Assembly: GCA_963576735.1 (NCBI GenBank)
Contig: OY755175.1
Location: forward strand, 7,890,401 to 7,954,400
Length of the DNA: 64,000 nt
Direction: 5' to 3'
Source: Bedellia somnulentella
Lineage: Eukaryota > Arthropoda > Insecta > Lepidoptera > Bedelliidae
Shown here piece after piece: positions 38,760 through 50,009 of this stretch. Below the pieces are notes generated by a model, which saw only the letters and a program-made list of their open reading frames with translations, was not told the origin of the DNA and did no database searches. Each line of letters starts with the position of its first letter. Position 1 is the stretch's first letter. The position numbers were made by a program, and so were the translations under genes.

Positions 38760-41673
38760 ATGTGTTCCAATTTTAGTAAACACGGAGGCGGCGATGTAGC
38801 TCGCCACTCATCACGCCATGGGTGCTCACGGGGCGAAAAGTGGGCTAAAGAGACCCGCTTCAGTACGATGAATGTATGTGGAGGAATGTATGAAAAATTA
38901 GATGAAGTATGTATGATTATGAATGAAAGAAAACTGGATTTTCTATGTGTAAATGAGATGAAGCGTAAGGGAAAGGAAGTTTCACAACTTGGCAACATTA
39001 CAGCAATCTGGTCTGGAGTCGCTGACAGTGACCGAGCTAGCCAAGGAGTGGGACTTCTCATATATGAAAGGATGGCTCAGTGTATGAAAGATTACGAATG
39101 TGTGAGTCCAAGGCTCCTGTGGATTAAGGTGAAATTGGGACTAGTCCGAATGCGCATAATTTGCGTGTATGCTCCGGACATGTCTAAATCCCTATCCGAG
39201 AGGGAGGAGTTTTGGAATCTGTTAGACGATGTTGTGAATGAGTGTGATCAGAATGAGAGACTTGTAATGTTAGGAGATTTTAATGGCTGGGTTGGTGTGT
39301 CACGCAACGGTTGCGAAAGAGTTTTAGGAAAGTTTGGTGATCAAAGGGTGAATGAGAATGGTGAGAAATTGATTGAGGTATGTTTGGAGAGGAATNNNNN
39401 NNNNNNNNNNNNNNNNNNNNNNNNNNNNNNNNNNNNNNNNNNNNNNNNNNNNNNNNNNNNNNNNNNNNNNNNNNNNNNNNNNNNNNNNNNNNNNNNNNNN
39501 NNNNNNNNNNNNNNNNNNNNNNNNNNNNNNNNNNNNNNNNNNNNNNNNNNNNNNNNNNNNNNNNNNNNNNNNNNNNNNNNNNNNNNNNNNNNNNNAGAAT
39601 AAAAGTGGAAAAACTGCAAGAAGATGAAAATATCAGAGATGGATACTTGAAAAAATTGGATGATAGACTAAGTTGCGTGGAGATGAAGGATGAAATGGAA
39701 ATAGAAGAAGTATGGGATGTGCTCAAATCGACGATGGTTGAATGTGCGACGGAAGTATGTGGAGTATGTAAAAGGTCAAATAGACCACCAACAAGTTGGT
39801 GGGATAAAGTTGTGAAAGAGGCGGTTGGAGATAAGAAGAAAGCGTGGTTAGATTTACTAGCGATTAAAGCTAGTAAACGGATGGATGCGAGTGTAACTGA
39901 CGATGTAGTGCAGAAAAGTGAAGATGAAGAGAGAGAGTTAAGAATGAGGTAAAGAAGAAAATAGAAAAGAAAAAGCGGGATTTGCAATAGTGGTGTGAGA
40001 GGAAACTTTCTGATAATTTCCGGAATTACCAAAAGTTATTCTGAAAGTATATCCGGAAAGAAAAGGGAGTTTCCCAAAACACGAGAGTGAGTGTAATAAG
40101 AGATGAACAGGGTGAATTGGCGACGGATGAAAGTAGCATGAAACGGGTATGGAAAAATTATTTTGAGGGACTGTTTGAAAAACAAGATGCATCCATTTCT
40201 TCGCCAATCGACAGTAATGTTGATTGGAACGAGGAGATGGGTGAATATAGTGACAGCGAGATTAGTATGGAAGAAATAATGAAAGCAGTGAAAAGTAATA
40301 GGAATACTATCGTAATGCTGAGGGCTGGTAAAGGGTTGGTGGCTTCTTGGTTGTACTTCCTTTTCCAAAAATGCTGAGTGGCAAAGTTCCACGAGACTGG
40401 TGCAAGGCGATGATTGTGCCTCTATATAAAGGAAAGGGTTCAAACCAAAAGGCTAAAAGCTACCGCGGCATCAGCTTACTCAGCATTGTTGGTAAATTGT
40501 ATGCTAAGGTACTGATTGAAAGAGTGATGAATGAAACTGATGAGAAAATATGGGATGTACAAGCAGGATTTAGGAAAGGAATGTGATGTATGGATCAAAT
40601 CTTCTCTCTAAGGAGCATCACCGAAAAGTTCTTAGCTAAGAACCAAAAGGTGTATTGCTCCTTCAATGATTTAGAGAAGGCGTATGATAGTGTGGTAAGA
40701 AAGTGTTTATGGGAGGTTTTATCCAAGTTCGGTTTGGGGAGTCGACTTATACGTGCATTGGTATCACTCTATGAGGATTCTAGTGCATGTGTAAGAGTAA
40801 ACGGGGAAAACACTGACTGGTTCGGAATCTCTAGGGGTGTCCGACAGGGATGTGTAGCTTCTCCGTCGCTCTTCAATTTGTTCATGGATGACTGTTTGAC
40901 AGAGTTGGAGTTGTGTGAAAGTGATTATGGACTAAGAATTAGTGGAATTATCATTAAATGCCTCTTGTATGCTGATGATCAAGTGCTACTTGCATCTTCG
41001 GCAGAAGAGTTGCAAGAGATGATGAATATTGCATGTGAGTCTTTTGTAAGAAAGGGAATGAGGGTGAATGTGGATAAGACCAAAACGATGGTTTTTGAGA
41101 GACAGAAAGATGTGACAGAATGCGTGATTGCGATTGATGGTAAGGATGTGGAACAGGTGAAGGAGTTTGTATATTTGGGAAGTTTGTTTACAAGGGATGG
41201 AAAATGTGATGAAGATATTGAAAGAAGAGTGAAAAAGGGTAATGCGGTAAATGGAGCAATAAATAGCCTAATGACCAGTCAATCGGTGTCTGAAAAGGCC
41301 CCGAATAGCTGTGCATGATGCTGTTCTTGTTCCTACGCTTATGTATGGAAGCGAATGTTGGGTGTGGCAGAAGAAGCATGAGAGCAGAGTGAATGCAGTA
41401 GAGATAAGGTCCCTCAGAAAAAAATGTAATGTTAGATTATGTGACTGAGTGAGAAATAGTGTTATTCGTGGAAAGTGTGGTGTGAAAGATGATATTGTAA
41501 GAAAGATAGAAAAAGGAATGTTGAGATGGTTTGGGCACATAGAGAGGATGGATGATAGAAAATTGGTAAAAGGGATCTATGGAGCTAGTGTGGATGGTAA
41601 TGTTAGTAGAGGACGACCACGGAGAACACACTTCGACCAAATTGAGAGTGTGCTCAAAAAGGCTGGCGTCTGA
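38760..41673 (+). pseudogene. RTE endonuclease-reverse transcriptase, frameshifted
   Basis: 38760-39395 is the APE-type endonuclease: FLCVNEMKRKG (site of the metal-binding Glu), IICVYAPDMS, VMLGDFNGWVG (catalytic Asp/Asn). After the gap, 39596-39952 gives the linker, 40087-40377 and 40347-40586 the start of RT (YRGISLLSIVGKLYAKVLIE, QAGFRKG), and 40590-41318 RT proper: FNDLEKAYDSV, GVRQGCVASPSLFNLFMDD, LLYADDQVLL. 41449-41673 carries the C-terminal piece (RWFGHIERMDDRKLVKGIY). At least four frame breaks make it inactive as it stands. The LINE product would nick the target and copy RNA into DNA. Confidence 0.85.
39396..39595. other. Assembly gap (200 N)
   Basis: Exactly 200 N inside the RTE endonuclease/linker. 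A round gap size usually means unknown true length. Frames drawn across it are artefacts. Confidence 0.98.
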
Positions 41674-42329
41674 AGTATGAAGAATAAAAGAGCATGTATG
41701 AAAAGATTGATGGACGTAAACGAAGCTAGAGAGGTATGTCAGGATCGTACAAAGTGGCGATCAATAGTCTCTGCCTACCCCAATGGGAACTAATGGCGTG
41801 AGTATATGTATGTATGTATGTATGGAGATACACCACTAACCATCCCCAGATTCCCGAGCAATCGCTGCAAGCTCTCCCACTATCATCAACGGTCAGTGTA
41901 GGGGGCAGCATTGGGCCGCCGCTGAAGCGCCAAACTGCTATTTGTATTGGTACTTACTAAGATAGTCTCCTTTTTAACATACAACAAACATAATGGTCTA
42001 TTCGCTAGGTGCAAAGTAGGGGGTGGGGGAACTCGGATCGATCACAGCGCGCACTGTGGCAAAAAAAGGAACATTCGGTGGCTAATCAAGTGTAATTGAA
42101 ATGATGGAAAATATTCATAGTACTAAAATTGACAAATAATGCCAAGTTAATATATTTCCGCGTATCGGAAATGAAGGAAAAACATTCATCTGCAATATTT
42201 ATACACATAGTGGCAAAGATATATGTGACTCCGAAGTTAAAACTGAAATATCAAGCAATTCGAAGATTATCAAGTTTGGCAAAAAAACCAAGCACCAAGG
42301 ATGTAATACTATTGTAAAGACTTTTGCTC

Positions 42330-42905
42330 ATCAAGCAACCTTTCTTACGAATGCCGGCTTGCTTTCATCCAAATTACAGTAACGCTAGAGTCATTATTGT
42401 TTGTACAGAGTTTCAAGTAGAAATACCATCTACAGTTGATAAGCGTGTGTGGTGGTATTCACACTACAAGAAAGGATTTACTGCAAAGGTGCTTATAGGT
42501 ATTACACCAGAAGGCTTCATTCCTTTATAACAAAAGTGGCCGGTGGAAGGAAAAGCTGTGCTCAAATAACAGTTGAATCAGGATTAGTTGATTATTTAGA
42601 AAATGGAGACATTGTTTTGGCTGACAAAGGATTTCCACAAATAAAGAAAATTTTAGATGAAAGTGGAAAAGAAATAAGAATGGTTATGCCACCTTTTCTA
42701 AGTGATAAAAGGGAATTTTCAAGGATGAGACAGATGCTACTCACAGTATTGCTCGGGTTAGGATTCATGTCGATAATGCAACGGCTGAGACTTTATCAAA
42801 TATTGATTAAAATTCCTCAAAACTTGTTTTGCCATACAGATGATATCTTGCATATTTGTTGTGCATTAGTAAATTTGCAGAACCCAATAAAACAAAATAT
42901 ATAAC
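42330..42905 (+). pseudogene. DDE_Tnp_4 transposase, frameshifted and missing catalytic residues
   Basis: Segment 1 (to about 42516) has PACFHPNYSNARVIIVCTEF, then KRVWWYSHYKKGFTAKVLIG. Segment 2 (about 42517-42720) has VAGGRKSCAQITVESGLVDY and NGDIVLADKGFP. Segment 3 (about 42722-42775, a third frame) has ETDATHSIARVRIHV, and segment 4 returns to RLRLYQILIKIPQ...CCALVNLQNP. This is the order of the DDE_Tnp_4 domain found in THAP-linked and ISL2EU transposases. The first catalytic Asp (usually in IIDCTE) is Val here; the second, LADKGF, remains; the third, normally HVER, is lost in a small deletion. It is dead as an enzyme. The N-terminal DNA-binding part is not seen. Confidence 0.8.
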
Positions 42906-43013
42906 ACAATTTACTTTTATTTAAGAACACAATAATGGAACAGAACAATACTTTAACAGATAATCAACAACAGTATTCACCTAACTTCATAATTTTTAAG
43001 AACGCTTTGGCAG

Positions 43014-43221
43014 CTGTGTAGTGCTTAGAATAACACTACCCCATTTCTACCCGTGGGTGATCGTAAAAGGCGACTAAGGGTATAGGGACTTTTCACCAAA
43101 ATCATTTATTATTACCATCTTTTCCCCACTCAACTCCAAAAGTGGCTGAGGAATTTCTCATTCCAAAGCTCTGGCTACCCCGTTTAGGGAATTACAGCCG
43201 TGAGTATATGTATGTATGTAT
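43014..43221 (+). mobile_element. S1 retroposon with GCTTTGGCAG duplication
   Basis: GCTTTGGCAG occurs at 43004-43013 and 43222-43231. The copy runs 'ctgtgtagtgcttagaataa' to TATG units, so this locus shows both true ends of S1. Confidence 0.88.
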
Positions 43222-43589
43222 GCTTTGGCAGAATCTGTTTATTAGATTAATCATTATTTTCAGATTTAATTTCTTTCACATGTTGAGCTAAAACTAATTT
43301 TCTTCCTTTTATTGTCGTTTGTGGTTGGAAAGTGTTGTCGTGCGTTATTGCTCGGAATCCAGTTTTTATAATTAATTTGGCCATGTTTAACTGAAAAAAC
43401 ATAAAATGAGTTCATTACTTACAATAATACAGTCATAAATTATCATCTGCAATGCTTATAAAATGTATTATTCGATAACATTTGTTCATTTCTGTACTTA
43501 CTGCTCGTCAAGTCAGCGATGAGGTTGTCCGTGTATACTATCTGTAATTTATTTATAGTCACTTTATACGCCGTGCCGGCCGTAGTTGC

Positions 43590-43832
43590 CGTGTAGTGCC
43601 GGCTGAGAATGTCGCTACCCCTTTCTACCCACGAGTGTCGTAAGAGGCGACTAAGGGTATTGGGGCTTTTTATTGGATTTTTGATCGTTGCGGTTGGAGA
43701 TCCATCACCAAAAACCTTTATTTTGACCATCTTTTCCCCACTCAACTTCCAAAAGTGGCTGAGGAATTTATAATTCCTTAGCTCTGGCTACCCCTTCTAG
43801 GGAAATATAGCCGTGAGTTTATGTATGTATGT
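43590..43832 (+). mobile_element. S1 retroposon
   Basis: 'gtgtagtgccggctgagaat' through 'accatcttttccccactcaa' to 'agccgtgagtttatg' plus TATG units. Confidence 0.8.
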
Positions 43833-44021
43833 ACTCTAGACGGGTAATACAAAACATCAGCGTTATTTTCGACGCTATAGATTTACCTGATCGAAAAGAA
43901 TATTTATAAATTACGATACTTTCTTGAAATTATTGTTTATTTTTACAGCCGCCCATTTGACATTACAATGTCCGCCATAATTGTGAACGCTAGTTGGCGC
44001 TGTCATCGCGAACCCAGCGAA

Positions 44022-45855
44022 TGAGAGGTTTTCTTTTTAAGAAATAAAAAAACCTTTGACTATGAACACTATAGACAGAGTCATAATGCAACGGGAGAGT
44101 ACCTCTTTTAGATAGCAATATTTTTCCCTGTAATGTTGCGATCACTAGAAAACAATTACCCCAAAATACTATAATCACCATTCTAAAAGCTACTTTTTAA
44201 TTTAAAATTGATTACGTCAATTTATTGTTACGTCGTTTTATTTATTGTAAAGGTTTACTGTTTACTATATTATTTCCTGCAATCATATAATTATACATAC
44301 TTGCTCCTAGTATTATACAATCTTTTTTATTCAATTTTACCATTTATACTGATGTTTAATACACCGTGAAATCTAAAGCATTGTACTAACTATCAGGGAT
44401 GAATCTTCCCATGATTACGAATAAATTTTTGTACGGGACTAACTTTGTTACTGGACAAAAAAAAAACAGCTGTTCCATAAGTGCAAGTTATGTAAATATC
44501 ATACGGGTCATCATGGGTATAGTGGGGTCTATGTTTGTATTTTGAAAAATAAAAGACAGCACTATTTTGTACATGAGTTTTATTGCATTATATACTATTG
44601 ACCTTTAAACAAAATCAGTTTCGTGTGAAAATTTCGAATTCATTCGTCTATTTCAGTCACACTTTTCAAAAGATGATGTATTCGTACATCTAAGTATTTT
44701 AAAGCTATAGCCTTTATTAACAGCACAAGGTGGTTTTCGAACGGATTTTGCTCTCTGATGTCGGAAATATTATTTTACCTAAATTCTTTTTCAAAACAAC
44801 TGCGACCATTTGAGCCAAAGCTTAGTCTTTAGACAAAAACGAGGTGCCTTTCCAATTGCATCTTCCAGTGGCTGCAATCCATTTTTCTCGTAGATTCGGG
44901 TCTTTAGGAAAACTGTAATGAATACGAAGAAATTAAATGAATATAACAAATTTATTACTTACTAATTCCGTAGATAACAATTGGAAATCATTCAGCGTCG
45001 CTATAGCGCGACGAAATTCATAATATACTCACTCATTAACATCAGTTGACTAATTTGAAAATTTTACCCTAACGACAGGCTAGGATGAAAACGTGAATTA
45101 TGGCAACACTGAGATACTGCATATTTTTAGGTTATACTATTTAAAAATTGCTCAAAATAACTAAAGAAAATGCTAGTAATCTAGTTCAACGTAATTAACA
45201 TTTGAATCACTTTTTTTCTGATCGCGCAATGTATTTATTATGTATTTATCTGTAGAAAAGCATTAAAAAACTCACTCACTTGTGGAAAGTCAATCCTTCG
45301 ATGTGTTTTTCGCTGTGGCTTCCGCAGCCAAGCACGCTACACCCAACCATACCTCACTAAATAATAACTTAATTAATGGAGTCATTTTTGTCACAATAAC
45401 AATATACAAACGAATAAAATCTTTCTCAAAATCAAAAGAAAACCAAAATCGCTCACAAGTCGACGCTTTGTTTGTCACAATTTAAAAGTGTGGCATCAAC
45501 AAAACGGGTCACGCGATAGAGATGACAATAAAGATTTGTGTCTCTTTTTAACATATAAGAACTTAAATATGGGCTTCTCTTTTTAAAATGGATGACGTAA
45601 CATCGCTCTGTCTATAGCATGGAAGTATTATTTAGTTTAGTTAGTAGCTTCATGGTCTATAGTGTTCATAGTCAAAGGCTTAAACTGATATTTATTTAGT
45701 TAGACTTTCAAATCGTTTTTATGTACGTTCCGTTTTACGATATCATTACATCCAAGTGTGAAAAACGGTGTGACGATCCGTTCCTACCAGTAACATAGCA
45801 AGTCTGGCGCCATCTATCCTGAGAACAGGGAAGAAGAAAAAAAGAAAACCCCTCA
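44022..45855 (+). mobile_element. MITE D, copy 3, with much of its body replaced by a P-like element
   Basis: TGAGAGGTTTTC on the left, GAAAACCCCTCA on the right. The left flank is only about 32 bp and the right about 178 bp; the middle of MITE D ('agctctgtagatggcgttga' etc.) is absent, so a deletion went with, or came after, the insertion. Confidence 0.8.
44054..45677 (-). mobile_element. P-element-like relic, copy 2, inverted relative to copy 1
   Basis: Begins CTTTGACTATGAACACTATA and ends in its inverse. The body is the reverse complement of 22492-24608 without the 80-bp hairpin. The THAP exon is 45280-45350, read leftward from ATG at 45350. Flanks AAAAAAAC and GCTTAAAC do not form a duplication, unlike copy 1. 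Size 1624 bp. Confidence 0.8.
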
Positions 45856-45860
45856 TTGAT

Positions 45861-46140
45861 TTTCGGATATTTTAATCGCGTGTTATTACATTATTTTTAA
45901 AGCCCGACGTTTCGAAAACTCTTCAGTTATCATGGTCACGGGAAGGCTGAGGTGTTATTTGTCATTATACAGTAGTATAAAATTATTAATACTAACTACC
46001 TTCACAAAATTTAAGTTACATTTGCGTTTAATATTTGCTATGTACAAAAAGAGCTAATGTAATAACACACGATTAAAATATCCGAAAATTAATAGTTGTT
46101 TTATTTATAATGTGCAATCGTAAAAATCTTAGAAAATACT
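45861..46140. mobile_element. Penelope-like arm sequence without coding part
   Basis: 'ttcggatattttaatcgcgt', 'gacgtttcgaaaactcttca' and 'ttacatttgcgtttaatatt', then directly a short inverse end ('cacgattaaaatatccgaaa'). It is the arm pair of 36648-37697 with the middle removed. Confidence 0.7.
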
Positions 46141-46142
46141 AC

Positions 46143-46638
46143 AAAATGGTCTGTTTCACGATTCTTATGAACCATTAAAAAGGAATTTTTTGGAACTCAA
46201 CCCCTAAGAGGTTGATATAGCAAATGAAAGTTAATATAGAGATTTTTGCCATTTTTGTATCTAGAAACATAAAACTTGGTGCGATTGAATTTATGAAATT
46301 CATCTATCAATCATTCATGCATGAGTATATACTAACGGCCATAAATTCCATAAAAGGGTAGCGATATCTTCAGAGATAGTAATTCTTCATCCACTTTTGG
46401 AAATAGATTGGGGAAAAGGTGGTTAAATAAAGGTTGTTATCGATGGGTCACTAAATGCATCGCCCAACAATCACTTAAAAAGCCTCAATGTCTTTTATAT
46501 CCTTTACAACGCCCGCGGAAATATAAATATTAAAAACGGTAAATAAATATAAAAAGTTGAGATAGTGTTCGGTATTTTGGATGAAAACCGGATTAAAAAA
46601 TTAAGTCCACGCGGACCAAGTCGCGGGCAAAAAGCTAG
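46143..46638 (+). mobile_element. Helitron 3' part
   Basis: Matches the last 500 bp of the Helitron at 51587-53074, including the S1-derived stretch (about 46320-46520) and the 3' hairpin 'acgcggaccaagtcgcgg' plus AAAAAGCTAG. The 5' part is missing. Confidence 0.75.
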
Positions 46639-46639
46639 T

Positions 46640-48500
46640 ATATAAAAATGGCTAAAAATAACTAGTATTACTGGAGTTCTAAGAAGTAATTCTTATAAAT
46701 TGTTATATATATTTTATAATTTGTATTTTCACTTCTTATATCATCATAATGCACAATGATCGATTCAGTAAATTTCGCGAGGAAACGTGAGAGATAAAAT
46801 TACAGTCGCTTTTATAATATATCGTTTTAATGAAAGGAACGTTTCCTATAGATAAGTAGTGGGACCGCAGACTCTACAGTCAGGTATACGGTATACAGCA
46901 ATAAGCATTTTCTTAAATCATCCATTATATCACAGTCCTATGTATATGCCCCTATGGAAGCATTGGAACACTACCTTGATCCCTGATATGTAAGTAAATG
47001 TCACCCAATGAAAACTAAAAGCAATAATTATTGTATGATTTTGACTCTTGCAACTGATTTTCCGTTAATGCAAGTAACGATTGATCATCAGCGTAAAAAA
47101 GGTATTTATGATAAACCCTGGCATTAGCAATTCATAATCACTTTCACGCAGTTCTTGTAAACAGTAATTGATGAACAAATTGGAGAGCTCCGGGGAAGCT
47201 AGGCATCCATGTTGATAATTCTAAGAGATACCAAACATGTTTTTGCGAAGGCGCGCCTCGACCGCAGGGTATAACACACCGCGCTCCGCAGTAATGCGCT
47301 GTTTTTCGTGCTTAAGCGCTGTTATTCCAGTAAGAGTCCGCCGAATTTTACAAAAGTAATAGTCAAAAGATGCAGTTGACATCAGTGTAATGTTATAAAA
47401 CTTGTCTTCATGTTTTCTTATCTGCACGTCTAGATCTATTTCATAAAAAAGGACGTATCCCATATCTTCTAGGTCTGCTTATACAAAAACCATATTGCCA
47501 AAACAGTTGCAGGCGTCTTGAATGAGTTCAGTATTGTCCATTGTAACGTGCTAACGCCACGACGGCAAAATGGAAAGACCCTTAAGCTTGTTGCGGAACG
47601 CCGCCACAGCGCCGCCGCGCCACCGTATTTAAACTTAAACCATCAGTAGTTGAGCGTATTTCAAAAAAAATGGCACCCCGAAAATGAGTTGTCCACCAAC
47701 TTTGATAATTAATATCTCAGCAACCTTTTCACATTTCACTATTTAGATAAATATTTCTAAAAGAAAAAGCATTAATTATTATAATTAAATATAATACATT
47801 TCTAAAGATATATCTGTTATAATAAAATATTGGCAAAAATGTATTAAAAGTACACGCAAATTTATATGTCCACCTAACATTCTGTTATGTTTACAGCGCA
47901 TTAAAATGACCCAAAAATAATTTTAAATATAATGTATGGTTTTCAGTCCAAACAAAACTGTTTCGTTTTTTATTTCTTAGTAAGTATTATATGTGTTAAT
48001 AGTTATTGAATTAATAAACTGAGTTAAAAGTTTGTCCTTTAAAACCGGAATGGCGGAATTTCCGGCTAAGTAACGATAAAAATTGGCAATACAAATAAAA
48101 GGAAGACGGGTAAAAAACTTCTTATGGTTATTGTTTTTTAGCCATGGTAACATGGATTCTATTTTGAATCGTCCCGCCATCTTGTTCCCGCTTGTTTTGT
48201 CGCATTTCGTTACGTTGTTTGTTGGGGTGACATAGTGCCAAAAAATTGTTCCATTAAGAACGGCCCATTAATTGGTAAGTAATGAATTTAGTATATACAT
48301 ACTTATCAGAAGTTGCAGTTTAGTTATCCCTGATTATTTTTTGTATAAGTAATTACGAATCTTTTGTTTTTTAATAGTCAAACAATAATTAGTAATAATT
48401 TGAGGTTAGGATTCGTAACATCCATTAAGGAACGTTACATATAGGCGGACCGTGGACGTTACTTAATGGAATCATAAGGACGTGTCTGCAAGGAGATATT
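46640..48500. other. Unassigned AT-rich sequence
   Basis: Holds some GC-richer spots (47225-47300, 47520-47660) and several 60-80 codon frames without recognisable domains. 48170-48275 has a stretch that could be the first exon of a transposon gene ('aaattgttccattaagaacg', donor-like GTAAGT at 48280). I see no supported gene. Confidence 0.35.
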
Positions 48501-48504
48501 TTTA

Positions 48505-49112
48505 ACCAACTTCAAAAAAAAGGAGATTATCAATTCGACCTGTATGTATGTAATATTGTCGGATTTGCACAATTTTTGGATATGTTAGTCTATATCAGCT
48601 TCTAAATACGTGTGAAAAATTTCTTGTATGTATGTTTGTATGTTTGTCCGCTCATATCTCCTAAAGTAAAAGTCGGATTTCAGAAATTCTTTTTTTGTTG
48701 AACGAGGTATACTCTAACTTAGGGTACAGTACAAGTTTCATCAAAATCGGTTCTGTAGTTTTTGAAATAGAGAGATAAATATGGATCATTGGTGTATGTG
48801 TGTGTGTGTGTAGTGAACAATGTGATTAGTTTTTAGTTTTTTGAACAAGGTATACTCATATTGGAGAACAGCTCAAGTTTCATCAAAATGAGTTAATTAG
48901 TTTTTGAGAGAGTTAAATATATATTATGTATATTAGAGCAATATTTGTCTTTGCTTAACGTTTACTACGTTTGCTACGTCTATTCAATATTCTTTTTCAG
49001 TTCATACATAGGTACACTGCAATTCTTATCAAAATCGATTCAGTAGTTCTTAATCGTAATACAAGTTCCAATTATCAATCTACTACTACCTTCAACTGAA
49101 GTTAAAAAAATG
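48505..49112 (+). repeat. Dispersed insect repeat of the 'aaccgacttcaaaa' type
   Basis: Opens 'accaacttcaaaaaaaagga', includes repeated 'agtttcatcaaaatcggtt' phrases, a (TG)n run at 48796-48813, and closes 'accttcaactgaagtt'. Related pieces are at 10940 and 13160. Non-coding. Confidence 0.55.
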
Positions 49113-49280
49113 AAATAAAAAAAGTAATTTTAAAGAATTATACCGACTTCTACTAAAAAGAGGGAAATATTTTTTTTATCTTTTATCTCGTCCAAAGTAA
49201 ATAATATGCCAACTACTACTGTGTGTTCTTTTTGTTGCAGTAAATTATTAATAATAGGTAAAGGTCTATTTAAAGGAAAA

Positions 49281-50009
49281 ATGCCACTCACGGGTGCAGA
49301 ACGTGCAAAACGGTTTAGGTAGAAACTTAAAAAAGATCCAGAAAAACACAATACATATAAGAAAAAACAATTAGAAAGAGTAAAAAAATGACAGAAAAAA
49401 ATTAAAGATCTCACTGACGAAGAGAAAGAAAATAAAAGAAAACAGTGTAGAAAACAAAAAGCAGCTCAAAAAAAGAAAAAAACTGAAGCCAAACAAAAGC
49501 CAAAGAAAGAAGTAGAAGAAACAAGAAAGTTAAAAATAAGTAATAATTTAAAGAAGAAATTAAAACGTACAAGTGATTCATTAATAAAGTCTGAAAAACG
49601 AGAAGAACGTCTTGCGTTGATAGTAGGAAGATTAAGGAAAAGATTACAAAGAAACAAAGCAGCTTTAGAATGTAAAGAAATGGATCTCACAGTACTGAAA
49701 GGGAAAGTTAAACTCATGGAAGAAGACAGAAAAAAGTTAGAAAAATCTTTTCAAGAAACGTATAACAACCATTGTAAGACTCATGAAAGCAAAAGACTAG
49801 TTAAAAAAATTTTACAAAACTACGCACAGAAAAGTTATTTAAAATGTCAGACTCATAAAATATTGGGGCTTAAAAAAGGAATTCGATTTGCCAATAAACC
49901 ACGTATTTTGAGCAAACATAATTATAAACTCCAATTTTTACATACCATAAATTTAACCATATTGGTAACAAATAAAGTAAGACTGATGTCTAATTACATA
50001 TTTAAATAA
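49281..50009 (+). pseudogene. Lys/Glu-rich ORF of unknown family with two internal stops
   Basis: Starting at ATG 49281 (MPLTGAERAKRFR), one frame runs to 50009, 242 codons, broken only by TAG at 49320 and TGA at 49389. The first half is very basic and coiled-coil-like (KEENKRKQCRKQKAAQKKKK type). The middle has LRKRLQRNKAALECKEMDLT. The last third opens SKRLVKKILQNYAQKSYLKC. MPLTxAERxxxYR openings followed by charged helices are familiar from uncharacterised multi-copy arthropod ORFs that I take to be transposon-borne; I cannot name the class. Two stops in an otherwise open frame suggest recent loss. It may be the N-terminal half of a longer protein. Confidence 0.5.

Larger units (their letters stand above)
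38598..41823 (+). mobile_element. RTE-type LINE, full span but broken frames
   Basis: It is inserted in the Helitron with GGAGAT(C/A)CA on both sides (38589-38597, 41824-41832). The GC-richer 5' end begins 'aggtctgccgcgccgaggga'. One long ORF once encoded endonuclease then reverse transcriptase; it is now split by frameshifts and a 200-N gap. The 3' end is 'ctctgcctaccccaatggga' then 'ggcgtgagtatatg' and TATG repeats. A short 3'UTR and simple-repeat tail fit the RTE clade. Confidence 0.85.
36520..42000 (+). mobile_element. Helitron remnant opened by three nested insertions
   Basis: Starts TCTATACTAATATTATAAAT. Helitron pieces are 36520-36647, 37711-37718, 37977-38597 and 41824-about 42000; they line up in order with the intact copy at 51587-53074. 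The gaps are a Penelope-like relic, an S1 copy and an RTE LINE, each with its own target duplication. The true 3' end is lost where the DDE_Tnp_4 relic begins. Confidence 0.75.
42005..43400 (+). mobile_element. Relic of a DDE_Tnp_4-type (ISL2EU/Harbinger-like) DNA transposon
   Basis: The broken transposase sits at about 42330-42905. The flanks (42005-42130 and 42905-43400) have no clear inverted ends. An S1 copy is inserted at 43014-43221. On the - strand, 43250-43390 could encode a short MAKLIIKTGFRAITHDN... peptide, perhaps a remnant of a second gene of the element. Borders are uncertain. Confidence 0.5.

Noticed and set aside
39280..40032. Long frames spanning the N stretch on both strands
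   Set aside because: They are open only because N codons cannot be stops; the - strand one is a shadow of the RTE coding strand.
44054..45677. Second P-like copy as an active transposase gene
   Set aside because: It has the same THAP truncation and missing catalytic core as the first copy.
47221..48180. Two - strand frames of 80 and 67 codons
   Set aside because: No recognisable domain, no splice or neighbour support, typical of chance open frames.
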